A stretch of DNA of 64,000 nt from Stenogyne calaminthoides. Its lineage: Eukaryota > Streptophyta > Magnoliopsida > Lamiales > Lamiaceae. This document shows positions 34,245 to 46,093 of this stretch, piece after piece. Both the position numbers and the translations under genes were made by a program. Within the stretch, counting starts at the first letter, position 1. Every line of letters begins with the position of its first letter. The stretch spans positions 1,054,001 to 1,118,000 of the forward strand of contig JBBCBC010000012.1 in assembly GCA_037126765.1 (NCBI GenBank). The letters run 5' to 3'. Below the pieces are notes generated by a model, which did not search any database, was not told the origin of the DNA, and saw only the letters and a list, made by a program, of their open reading frames with translations.

Positions 34245-35217
34245 GCCCCATCCAAGAAGAAGATGGGGAACTAATTGTGTTAAGCGAACGCATCTATGAG
34301 TTCTTCGATCAATCCTTACCAGATTATGTCAATAGCCTTGGGGGCCAGATACAAACTGAATGGGATGAATATAATGCAAATGAAGAGATGTTCAAAATTA
34401 TCAAACCCGAAATCAAAGTTATAATACGCTCCATGATTTCATTAGTGCTATATATGCACTCCAAAGAATTGACATTCAGTAGGAAACTTGACTACTCTAC
34501 TAACTTTGGAGTTTCGGGGGGTGTACTCAAATTTTGGAGGATTTCTTTCTCCCCTTCAACTCGTCACAAGGACCGAAGGGAAAATTTTAAGCAGATTGGA
34601 CGTATTATCAAGAACGATGTTCTACATGACACAGAATACTTGGAGCATCTATGTGAATTAATGGTCTCCAATTTCTCTGAATATAAAATAGGGAACCAAG
34701 ATAGTCTCGTGGCTATTGAAGAGTTTTTCCAAATGCACATTTCTCTAATGTCAAGTGGAGGTTGATGTTCATCATGAATTGTCATAAAAAGGTTGATGTC
34801 TTGACCACGACTGAGTATACTAGTTTCACGAGTGCGGTATTGGAAATGGGGGATAACACCAATTGGGTGGACAGATTGGGAGATAGTTTCAGTGTTCTGT
34901 ATACTAGCGTCCTTCACGGCATACTCAAGGCGGACAGACCGGAAATATCTGTGAGTGAGGCAAAAGAGCTTATAGATCAATTGGATATTCCTGAGTATCT
35001 TGTTAGAGTACGACAGAGATACCGTGATGTCGATCGAAATACCTTTTTAATAAACAAGGACATTTTAAGTGTGTGTAGAAATGTTGTCACCCAATCTTAT
35101 GGAGTCCCAAAAGAAGTTAAAGTGAATTATAAAAGGGGAGGTGAAGAAGTTGAGATTGATGCAGCAATCATGAAGACGTTTGGTGACCTGTTGCTGGATC
35201 TCCAAATAGTGGTATAA

Positions 35218-37120
35218 ATAGTGGTGCGTTCTAACCACTTAAGTTATTTCACTTTGTCAAGTACCATTATATATAATTGGTATATGTAATGTAAATATCT
35301 CGCATGGACTTTAGGTGCTCCTTTTTTTAAAATTTATTGTTTCCTCAGCTTGTTGCTCATGATTCCAGGTGGAAGCATTGGACAAGAGTAATCTGTATTG
35401 ACATATATCCCTTTTTACGCCCCACTTTTCTTTTCTTGCTGATTTGTGCATATGCTAGGGAATTATAATTTGGTTATACATTTCTTTACAGATTCAAACT
35501 TTTAGATGAGGTAAAATTATTTCATGGTATCAAAGCTAAAAGGGATCAATTTCTGCTAATAGTAATTTTATCTATATTTAATTGTTCATTCGATGAGTTT
35601 CCTCCCAATGATTTAGTAAGATAATTCAGCACATAAATGAGGAAAAGTGTTAAGTAAATAATATAAAACATTAGTTCTACTTCTATACCACTCTACAAGT
35701 TAGTTCTAACTTTTAGACGAGATCGAATTCTTTCAAATACGTTTTATAATTTGGTGTATGAAGATGTGGTTTTATCAAGTGCAACTTTAGTTGAGCTTGA
35801 GATGAGACGATTTTGTGAAGAACATATAAGTGTAACTTTTTCATCCTCTTTGCTCGTCTCATCAATCAATACCCTGCACAATTTCATATACTCTTTTCAT
35901 CTGCACAATCCCAATGACAACAAATTTTCTTTCACTTTCGGTTACATATTTCAAGGATTTAATATTAAATAAAATTTTAAAAGGTTAATATCTTAAATTT
36001 GCAGTTAATATTTTTAGGAGTAATTAATCAATTCTATTATATTGTGAGATATTTTAGGAGATATTGTTGGGTTTATTTTTAATTTTGGGTATGCATATTT
36101 ATATATATATATATATATATACTGTTCGAGTTATTCAATTTTTTAACAACGGTTTAACCAATTGAATCAGTGATTCAATGACCCAGTTCACATTGGTGCA
36201 AACATTAATTTTTTTTTTAAGTAACATTAATGTTCAAATAAGAAGGGGACGGAAGAAGTATATCTCTTATGAGTTATTTAGTTTATGATATGAAATGAGA
36301 ATATGAATTATAGTGATAGGAATAATATTTTTTACACAATATCATATAATTGTTAAGGGTGGAAAAAATAGTTGTAATTAGGTATTTTGCATAATTGTAT
36401 GTTTCTTATAAATTATAATTAGTAATATTGTTCTCATCCATATAGAGAAACACCCATCATAATTATTGATGGTGCTTGGTTTTCTTAGCAATCATCATTC
36501 ATAAACTTCTTTTTTTAATTAAATTTAGAGAGGATTACCTTGACTTTTTTGTTTTAAAAAATAAAAAGTTCATTTTTGTAGTTTTTTTCAAATACTAGAA
36601 GATATAGTTTTAACATTTTTTTGATGGGAATGAAAATCATTCCTCCCAACGTTGAGTGGTATTAGGCATTCTCAACTTTTAGGATATGAATCCACTTTTA
36701 GGATACAAACAATTGAACTGGAACTACAAGCAAGCAAGAAGACAAAGACAAGTCAATGTTAGCTTTGCCCGAAAAACAAAGACGTCTCAACTAATAGCCA
36801 TTCAATCTTGCATAAAAAAATTAAAACAATCGTTTCACAATTGCCAGTTTAATCAGAGTCAAAATGTAACTACAAACTCTGCAATCATTTCTGCCTTGAT
36901 CCAGAACAGAGTCAAATTACCTACTAATACCCAGAAAATCGACAAATTTCAGTACACAATATCACCAAAGATTTTCAGCTGCTTAAATCTTGAATGATGC
37001 CTTGATTAAGGTTAATAGTGCATATGTTGCAGAAGATGTTTACCTTACACAAAACTGCACAGGCAAAGTTTCCTCGTTTTAGCTACCAATGTAAAACATT
37101 ACACGAGGTCGTATACTTGT
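35218..37120. other. Non-coding interval
   Basis: Holds the downstream flank of the unrecognised gene and the presumed 3' flank of HOS1. It is AT-rich with a short TA run at 36102-36121, and no exon was recognised. Confidence 0.55.
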
Positions 37121-40100
37121 TTAAGGCTGGGAATGTAAAAACCCATTATTGCCCTCCCATCGGCCGTGTGGAGCTTTAAACAACAAATTGCCAAATATTG
37201 GTTCTTGCACTGCAGGACCATTTGATTTTGCTGGAATATTTTCATGACCAAGAATACCCCCAACCTCCGGCAATTTTCCACTCTTCAATTGTTGCTGGAC
37301 GACATCTGGCAACAAATCCACACTTTGGCCCTGCAAAGGAAACCCATGAAAACGATGGATAGAATTCAATTGTAAACAGGAACAAAGGACCGTATGGTCC
37401 AAAATCAAAGTATCAGATGGACTTCAAGAAATAAATTCTCAAGGCGACCAGCTAAATTTTGTTGAGTTGTGTTTCTGCCTCCTCAGAGACCTAAGCAGAA
37501 TGCATTTTAGTCAAACTACATATCACAATGGCGTCGTGCAAATCTATTATTATGAAATAGAAAGAAAAAAAAATCTTCTTCTAACTTGCCTAACAGTTCC
37601 CTAAATAAGAAATATGTAACGGGAAATTATTAAATTCAATTGTCAATCAAAATGCCACTCCTAGCAGAAAATCAGTTCCTAGCACATGTTGGAAAAACCA
37701 TAAATAATGTTTGCCAATCAGGCCATAACCAATTCCTTTTTTTCTCATTTTCATTGGTATTAATACATTCAGTTATTTCTCGATAAACAAATTTCATAGT
37801 ATATATAATAAATTTTTGAAAAATGCAAGACAACTTACAACTAAACGCTTCCTCCAATCACTCATTGATTCTACTTTATAAGTGATTCCTTCATCCTGAG
37901 TTTTTGAAATGAAGTCTTCCTCCAGTGTCTGAAGCTTAGAGTTCACTTGGTATGCTTCAGTGTAGCGATACCGCTGCAACAGTGAAACGATACTGATAAG
38001 TGATCGTTAATTACTCTAGATACAGAACCAGGATAGATTCTGAGAAACATTAGCAGTGCAAAATAAATAATAAACTCCACCTATATTTCCAAAGTGAAAA
38101 TTCTCTGGAGTGAAAATACTGTGCGTTAGAAGGTAAGACTATTTAAATAACTTCTGGAAAACTCATTTTCTATATGATTCTCAATATCCTGATAGCTTCA
38201 CAGAGAAGTTTGAGTCGGGAGAAATCATGCTGCCACTCACTTAGATAAACTGCTTTAAATTCAGAATTTTATGTGCTTCATGTGTCAAAGATAAATACTT
38301 CTTCCATCCAAAAATCAAAAGGTCATGATTCAAAAGATAAAATTAGTTGTAAATTGAAATTTCTATAATGCATTTATATAAAAATATTCAAGAGTCAAAT
38401 TGAACAAGTCAAACTAACAACTAAATGGAGGGGCAAAAGTGAGATTAGATGATTTACAAAAAGCTGTATCTTCATTTACTTAACTAAAAACATGAGTTTT
38501 TTGGGACGGAGGAGCAACATACTAACATATTATGGATCAGGCTACGAGAATTCATGTGTGTGTGTGTGCATACAGACAATCTATTCTATAATAACTATTT
38601 TCTGGAATAAACCAAGCCAAGCAAGACTCCCCATGTATATATGGATTAATCATACGCTCCATAGATCTACACAAACAACAAAATTAATAAAATTGTTGTA
38701 GTACAGGTATCATCACCGATGGTTAAAGTGAGGAGTGTAGGAAATAGCAGAAATGCTTAGAGAGACTCGCATCAAACGAGTTGTTGCCGATGTGGTTAAT
38801 ATAGGTAAAGATATTATATTATTATGAAAACTTTTTTCTAGTTGAGATAAGTTAGCAAATAAGCATGCATGGTAACTGTTGCCAAAGAAATTAGACAAAA
38901 CTTTTTTGAACTTGGTTCATGGAGATTTCATGGTGGAACTCGTTATCACTGCTTAGTATGCGAAGTGATGCTGCTTAGTGATTTTGAGAAGAATAACACA
39001 TAAAAAACAAGCATTTTTCAAATGTTTGCTGCTAAAAGGTGATACTTTGAAGAAGAGAGTTCAAATTAACAGGACAGAAAACACACATGGCAAGCTCTGA
39101 CTAAGATTAAAAAAAAAAAAAAAAGCATAATAAAGTACCTGTAGATAGTAAACCACAAGAAGACTTCCCATGATTGATGTAGGATCATCTATCGCGACAT
39201 CAAACAAGCATTTATGGAGATGCTTCTCCTCATCTGAGTTCCAGGGCAACTCAATCATTCGATCTACTAACCTCTTTCGAATACAAAGACAGCAAATTTC
39301 AGTTACCAAAATCTCCAACCACATTACCCAATTGCTAAACTGTTCATCATCAGCAACTTTCACTTTCTTATCTCTGACTTTTGTACAAATCATTCTCTGA
39401 TACATGAAGGCCTCAGTGAGAAGCCCACACTCAATTTGAACACGAACAGCAGTAACAGCTTCTCTAAGTGAATGCCCCCCCTCTCGCCCCGAACACCTTA
39501 AAGTCATAAGGGCAGCATCAGGATTCTCTCTCTCTAACAGCGTTTGTGCAACTTTAGGGTGGATAGACGGGCCCGCTATTTCAGGAAGAAGGCGGCATGC
39601 TTCCTAGCAATACAGCTTGTGAGAAAGAAACAGCGAAAACCAATCATAGATCCAGAGCAGCAAAGTTACATGAGCAAGAAAAAAAACTTTAGTGATTATT
39701 GACATCTCAACTGGATGAAAATGCTATTAAATCATACTGAACAGAGATTCATAAAATTTGAACAATTTTTAAATTAGCAACATCCATGGGCATGAATATT
39801 TCACAAAGAAAAGGTTCTTCACTGTTTACAGGAAAATAAAATGGGCATGTTTGCTTCATTACTACCATTTGACATCTTCTATTCCATTTTATTATTTTTT
39901 ATGAGAAAGGCAATCATATATTCCAAAGCATTTCCAATTATGCTAAATAATTCCAGTATACAGCTAAACATAAGGATAACAGGAAAGTAAAAGTCAAATG
40001 GTCCACTGTAACACACAGGTAAGTCCAAATTTGAATAGCCAAATAATATTACAACATCAACAGTAGGTGGTGAATGAAGGAAGAAACGGATAATAACACT

Positions 40101-42546
40101 GTAAAACTAACACAATAAAGCATTGTCCGAACATCATATCACAAATCAATACACATTCTTCACTACAATGTAAACATTTATGATGGTGTAGCATCATCAA
40201 CTTTGTATAGCACACAGTTCCATATCTCAAAAGAGAGAGTAACAGCACTTCATTTTTAAAAGACTTGAAGATAATAGTCTACCTTCAGAGCTTCATCAGT
40301 ATTGTCATCCAATAGATAAAAGACGAAAGATTCCAGTAAAGAGTGCCTGGTTATACTGAATGTGACAGCAAAGTCGTCAACAATGTTTTTCCAATGATCA
40401 TCAGGGATTGTCCAGTGCCGATCAAAAAGAAAATACAGGAACTGTCCCAAAGGTTAAGGAAAGATAAAATGTAAAGATATTATTGAATAATAGGTATCCG
40501 AGATAAACATCAGTCCAAAAACACAGTTGTTTCCAGATTAGATTAGGATACAATAGCCTGTTTGGCAACCACCAAATCAGAATTTCCTTGGAGAAAAATC
40601 AAGTCAACAGCAGTTCGGAGATTTTCAAAAGGGTAGCATCCTGCCATTCCCATTAACCTAGATAGAAACGAATTGCCACCACCTGCCCGCAATGATGTTA
40701 TTGGTAATTCCCCATCATCATTGCGAGCATATTCTTGCTCTGTATCAAGATATGAAAGTGCATCTTCAATAAACAGGGTAGACGCACTTTGCCCACTAGA
40801 CTCCAAAATATCAGGCCATGCTCGCAAAATTGCTGCATGTTTCCTTTCACGAAAAGATGTGCTCCATGATGCAGAATCAGAAAACCTAGATCGCACTTTT
40901 AGCAAAAATTGATGTCTAATGCACCAAATCATGATCTCCAAGTGCTGTGAATACAACCCCAAAAAATGTAATTGAACTTAGTTAGGTACATAGACAATGA
41001 AGATCAATCTCCAACACCAAACAAGTTAAATGGACAGATCCACACATCTAGACATATTAGTTCAGCTACTACCTTCTCAAGATTGACTAGAGGCATTCAA
41101 CAGGTTTAATAGTATATTCAGATACAGTACAAAATATATGGCATATTTTAGGTATGCAATGAAAAAAATCCCAAAGTAACTAGGAAGAAAAAAAAGGTTC
41201 AAATAGGATTTTACCCTGCCATACTGCAACTCTCTTTAAATGATCATAATAATGTGTTAGCTTAATGGCAAGAGATAGATGAAATAAATAGAAATAGTAT
41301 TGAATGTGTTGACCTGTTTTGTCTTCAATATACTCTCCTGAAGACGATTCAGGTCCAGAACCATTGCAGACATAGAGCCTCTTAATGAAGATTCCAATAC
41401 TTCAAGAACATTGGATATACCCATTAACTTTGAGGAAAATTTCAGAAGGGAACTTGACTCTTTTTCCATCTCTAATACAGTAAGGCTATCTAATAAGGTT
41501 GTCAAGGTTTACAGAATCATGCATTCGTCAGTCAAAGATTTATGAAATAAACAACTTTAGGATACATGTTGCCTGCAGTGCGCTCAAAATACTTTTGAAC
41601 GTCTTTCTGCACCAATCTATGACAACCTTCTCATCAAGCAAGAATGCGATAACTGGATCACTTGATACAGCACTTTCATCCATGCATACATCTGTAACAT
41701 CTGTATGCTTTATATTAAGGAAAAATAAAGTGATCGGAAAATGTAATTCAAATAAGACTGATAAAAGATAATCACAAGACTGCTTTAAATCCAACTCTCA
41801 AATAAGAAGTAGCCACTCAATACACCTCAAAGTTTCACAGTCACAATAAGAAGAAACATGGAAAAGCCTTTTCCAACTAGCCCCTAAAGATATTACTAGT
41901 TCTAAGAAATATTATGCCAATGTGAAACTGTAAACAACTGAAAAACACTTCCTAGAGAAAATTTAGGATGATTTTTTTGTTCCTTAATCTTGAAACAAGG
42001 GCAGCAATGCGTCAATTTGATGAAAGAGTATGAACATGCCATACAATAAAAATAAATCCTATGCATTTTTTCAACATAAACATATAACAGTATAAGGATA
42101 CAATGGCAAATTAGAGAAACCAAGTTATTCTCCAAAGCCACATCGAACAGACAATACAGCCGTTGAACATCACCATTCAGCTGATTTTCATCATCTTTCT
42201 TGTCTTTCAATCTGTCATCATAATTCTTCGAAATAAGACCCGCCTCAATACACTGATAGAAAAGACGAAGCGGGGGTTCATTTCCCCCCTTTGGAAGGGC
42301 AATTCTACAAATGGGGCAAACATCACATCTTTGACGACATTCATCGCACAACGAAGCATGACCACAGGAGATAAGAACCCGTTGAACCAAACGGCCGCAG
42401 CTTCTCAAATCCCTAGTTGCTCTACATTGCTCCACTTTAGCTTCATTGCATAGCTCAATTGGATCAATCGACGCTAATCCGTAATCGTTAGAGGCCAGAG
42501 GCGCGCACAGGCGCGTGGGGCCTTCCAGCGCCCGATGCGTGGACAT
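37121..42546 (-). CDS. HOS1: HOS1 E3 ubiquitin ligase, C-terminally short
   Basis: Eight exons on the minus strand: 42546-42102, 41700-41566, 41489-41314, 40944-40552, 40441-40283, 39603-39139, 37973-37839, 37330-37121. They sum to 2118 nt (705 residues) with GT-AG introns and a continuous frame. The N-terminus has LCNEAKVEQCRATRDL and the RING-like CGHASLCDECRQRCDVCPIC that recruits an E2. Downstream are the conserved HOS1/ELYS-type helical blocks (CIRHQFLLKVRSRFSD, YPFENLRTAVDLIFLQG, FDRHWTIPDDHWKN, ITRHSLLESFVFYLLDD, ELPWNSDEEKHLHKCLFD). In Arabidopsis the protein is about 930 residues, sits at the nuclear pore, degrades ICE1 in the cold and affects flowering. Here the frame ends at NNGFLHSQP, about 200 residues early, and no later exon was recognised. 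It is probably functional as a shortened ligase, but an undetected 3' exon cannot be excluded. Confidence 0.92.
38298..38514. mobile_element. Degenerate Stowaway-like MITE in a HOS1 intron
   Basis: About 217 bp with ends CTTCTTCCATCCAAAAA and, reverse complemented, CTCCTCCGTCCCAAAAAAC. TA precedes the left end, but the right TA is lost. It lies in the intron between the exons at 39139 and 37973. Confidence 0.6.
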
Positions 42547-42864
42547 GATGAAAAGATTTTTTACTTAATTTACAGAATTACAGCTTGAGCAGGAGCAGCA
42601 CCGGAGAAACGACGGTGTCGGCCGGAATCGACAGCGCGGCGGAAGTCGGAATTCGCTTGTTTCTTCTTCTTTTTTACTACTAAGTTTCTCTTAAACCCTA
42701 CGAAATTGAAATTGAAATTCAGCGCTATTTTCTTGTTTATCTTCCGCTATTTTCTTTTCAAAATCTATTTTTATATTTATTTATCCAGTATAATCCTGAG
42801 AACCTGATTTAATTTGGTTATTGTGGTAAAAATGGTTTAAGAGTAAAAGTAGTATTTGTAAAAT
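42547..42864 (-). promoter_or_regulatory. HOS1 upstream region
   Basis: Immediately upstream of the HOS1 ATG, moderately GC-rich near 42590-42650 and then AT-rich. No specific promoter element is claimed. The MULE-like element begins at its far end, so the promoter may be truncated by it. Confidence 0.4.
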
Positions 42865-44379
42865 GGAAAATGTGTCTTACTCTAAGGTGCTAGCACCTTT
42901 TTAGTATTACTCCTAGGTACAATTGTTGACATCCTTACCCTTATTGCTAACAAACTAGTTATTTAGGTATATATGAGTGTGTCTGCCTGTCTGGTCAAAT
43001 ACCATGTATATATGATGTTGTCATTAATTTAGGAATGTGCTTTCAAAATAATTAATAACAAAATATCAATTTAATTATCAGTCAATTGATTACCAAATGT
43101 GATCCTCCCCACCCAATTATTATGCATCGGCTGTTTACAACATCAATATGCAGATTGTGTCTTTTTGTTGAAGGAGATTTAATTAGGGATATATGTTAAC
43201 TAAATAATTAATTACAAATTAACAAAATAATAAGTGGTCAACATTACCAAAAATTTTGTCATCCCCTCCCTAGATTTTTGCAGCGATTTATCAAAAAGTA
43301 TGCAGGAGATATAGTTTTATTTTTGGATAAAATTGAATTTCACTTTCCCAATTTCTATTCAAAACAAAATTGTGGCATCATCTCCAAACAAATGGTTTTC
43401 CTTTCGAGATTTTTTTTTTGGAATTTTCTATTGCGTGTGCATTTTTAAATTCTTGATATGTTTGCAGACGTTTGTATGTATGAAGAGTTTTTTTACTGTG
43501 TTTACAGATTTATAACCCTGAAATATGTGTAGGTTCTGATACGTGTGCAGTTGTGCTGTTGTGTGTGCAGATTTTAGAATAGAAATGTGCAAAGAGTTTG
43601 GTGTGAGCGGATTATAATTGGGAAAATTACAAATTCTAGTGTGTGTGCATATTTTTTATTCATTGATATGGGTGCAGATGTTTCTAATTTTTTTGTTGCG
43701 TGTGCAGTCTATGTCTGAGGGCAGTTTACGTTTGTGTGCAGATTCATGTTTGTGTGTGCAGATTCAGTTTGGTTTGTGTACACCCATCTGTGATGCTATA
43801 TATTATGTTTTGTGTCTAGATTTTATATTCATATTATGTGTGAATTTTTTGTATTGACCTTCAATTTTTAATGTGTAAATACATTAAAATCTAGGAGTAA
43901 GGAAGTATATACATGTAGTCAACAAAATTATGAACTTTCATATGCAGGATACATGTAGATACAAAATAACATAAAAAAATTAAGAGTCACATATGAAAAT
44001 TACATCACTATCAAAAGTCTAGATGTTTAATAACAATTAAAGTGACCACATGACAATGATCCCACAAAATGAACCATCTCAATTGAGTTAATACATAAAA
44101 TTTGTCCTTCCCAATTATTTTTCGTCAAAACAGAGTATTATTTTCCTCAAGTTGTCCTCATTTTTTTGGCATCTTTCTTTCAATATATCGAGGTCACACC
44201 TGTACAGAACATCGACAAGGAACCAGAAAGGCATCATATTCACATGACGAAGTTGTTCATCATCATATTGAAGCAATTTCAGATTCTTGATTGTCGTGTT
44301 GAAATTGCTCCGATAGTAGCATTAACTCTTTTTTATTGTAAACTTCTCTAGGAAAATAAATCAAAACATTAAAGAGATA

Positions 44380-44414
<35 letters not shown>

Positions 44415-45275
44415 TACACATAGCATTGCAAAACATAACTTTGCAAGCATGAAAGCCATAAACAAGCATATACTTCCAACATAAAAAAAATGAAAAGTTA
44501 AAAGCAGGAAACTTTGGTTTCCCAGAACTCAGATCATATGTATAAAACAAATACATATCCCAATTGCACAATTTATGGAATAAACTGAATTTAATCAATA
44601 AATTCAAAATTGAAATTAAATTTAATACATTACAAATGCAACAGTTTCAATAAAAAATTGGGGAAAATTCGGATTGGGGCATCCCTTACGTTCACACAAA
44701 TTCTGGGATTTCAATTGGGGGCAAGATGGTTTTCTTCGAACAATCCAATCAAATATAAACCCCAAACAGTGACGATTGAAAGGCTCACCTTTGAAACCAT
44801 CTTTGTTCGCGGATTCGGCGTGCGGGTCCAACGGCGAGAAGCAATTTTCAGCGTGCACACGTCTCGCAATCACCATGCAGGAATTGCGTGTAGAGAATCG
44901 GTGTGAAGATATGCATCCACAGTTGTTACGGGGGTGCAGTGTTTTCGGGAAGAAGAAGGATTGACGTGCAAAAATTGCTTGAAATAATGATTTTTCGTGA
45001 AGGTGGAGATCAATTTTTGGGTTTGGGAGATAATCATGGAGATAATTTAGGTGGGAGGTATGAGATATGCTAAGATTGTGGTCAATTTAATTAATGACGA
45101 TGCATTTTTTTTTTTTAAAAGCCAGAATGTAGAATTTTTGTTTGTTGTAATATTTAAGGGTATATAAGTCTTTTAAAGCTTTTGTTTGTACCTAGGAGTA
45201 ACATTTTAAAAGTGTAGCACTTAAGAGTAAGAGTTACTTATAAATGGTACATAATAGTAAGTTAGTAACTCCCCC
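42865..45275. mobile_element. MULE-like non-autonomous element
   Basis: Near both ends is a long inverted repeat: CTTACTCTAAGGTGCTAGCA then ATTACTCCTAGGTACAA at the left (42876-42930), mirrored at 45185-45234. A possible 9-bp target duplication, TTGTAAAAT, flanks it (42856-42864 and 45276-45284), as expected for Mutator-like elements, although the outer termini are not symmetrical. The interior lacks a recognisable transposase. It has a run of degenerate TGTGTGCAGATT motifs (43530-43800) and a promoter-like segment at 44640-44950. Confidence 0.55.
43530..43800. repeat. Degenerate TGTGTGCAGATT repeats
   Basis: About ten loosely spaced copies of TGTGTGCAG with 10-30-bp spacers (for example TTGTGTGTGCAGATTTTAG and TGCGTGTGCAGTC). 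They lie inside the MULE-like element. Confidence 0.7.
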
Positions 45276-45552
45276 TTGTAAAATTTCTAAAAAGAAAAAA
45301 TTGAGGGTTTTGTAAAAAAAAAAAAATAGACATAAGTAGAATAGCTAGAAGTATATTCTTTTCAATCTTTTGATTTTAGATTTTACATAATTAATTTAAA
45401 CATAATTACTAAATTTGAAAACACTCAAATTAGCATTTGCAAAGGAGAAGTTGATTAAATAATCAACTTTAAGTGGTTAAAAACACCTCCTTCGTTCGAC
45501 ATCAACACCATAATTTTTTTCACAGTATTTTTATTAATTATATACATATATG

Positions 45553-46093
45553 CAATGATTTCAAAACCGGGTTGAACCGGCCGGTTCAACCAGTTGGACC
45601 GAGAACCGGCCGGTAACCCTGTTAAAAAACCCCTATATAACCGGATTTAGGGTTGAATGGGGTTGAACCGGTCAAAACCCGGTTCAACCGGAAAAGAAAC
45701 CGATTTTTCTCTCTTTTTTAAAAAAAAAAAATTAAATTATTAATATATATTAAATATTTAAAATTTTAAATCTATATTTCTCTCACATTTTTCTCCAACA
45801 CTTTCGATGTGGGATAAATGTATGAGGTGGGACAAAATTTATAAAATATGATATGAAAAGTTATAAAATATATATTTAAATTTTTGTAGGTGTATACTTA
45901 TTTTATTTTTTTAACTAAACATAAAAACGGTTGGTTGGGTTGGTCCGGTTGAGTTGAACCGGGTCCGACCAGGGTTGAACCGCCGGGTTGAACCGGTCCG
46001 ACCGACCGGTTGAACCGGCCGACCCGGTGGTTGAAGCCGTGGCCGGTGGTGGTCTCGTCTGATTCGATCACCGGTTCGGTTATGAAAACATTG
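45553..46093. mobile_element. hAT-type MITE, CAATG ends
   Basis: 541 bp flanked by an 8-bp duplication CATATATG (45545-45552 and 46094-46101). The ends are CAATGATTTCAAAACCGG and, reverse complemented, CAATGTTTTCATAACCGAAC. The interior carries many AACCGG/CCGGTT palindromes. The 8-bp duplication and CAATG start fit hAT elements. A second member is at 55902-56290. Confidence 0.85.

Larger units (their letters stand above)
32460..35217 (+). pseudogene. Unrecognised plant gene, split and frameshifted
   Basis: A GC-richer leader (32460-32583) ends at a donor-like GTAAGT. An ATG at 33658 follows an AG acceptor and opens MADFERTVKFKYTKGEGED, reading to FLR at about 33841. A MITE-like insert (about 33842-34244) follows. 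The frame resumes with EEDGELIVLSERIYEFFDQS and runs to a TGA at 34763-34765. The sequence then continues one base out of frame (NCHKKVDVLTTTEY, about 34775 onward) to the stop at 35215-35217. The encoded protein is mostly helical and has no motif that I recognise. The single frame break and the insert suggest a recently dead gene, but unrecognised splicing or an assembly error could restore it. Confidence 0.5.

Noticed and set aside
44610..44906. Open frames on both strands in the MULE-like element suggesting a captured gene
   Set aside because: No recognisable domain and no splice structure; it may be promoter-like sequence, so gene capture is not claimed.
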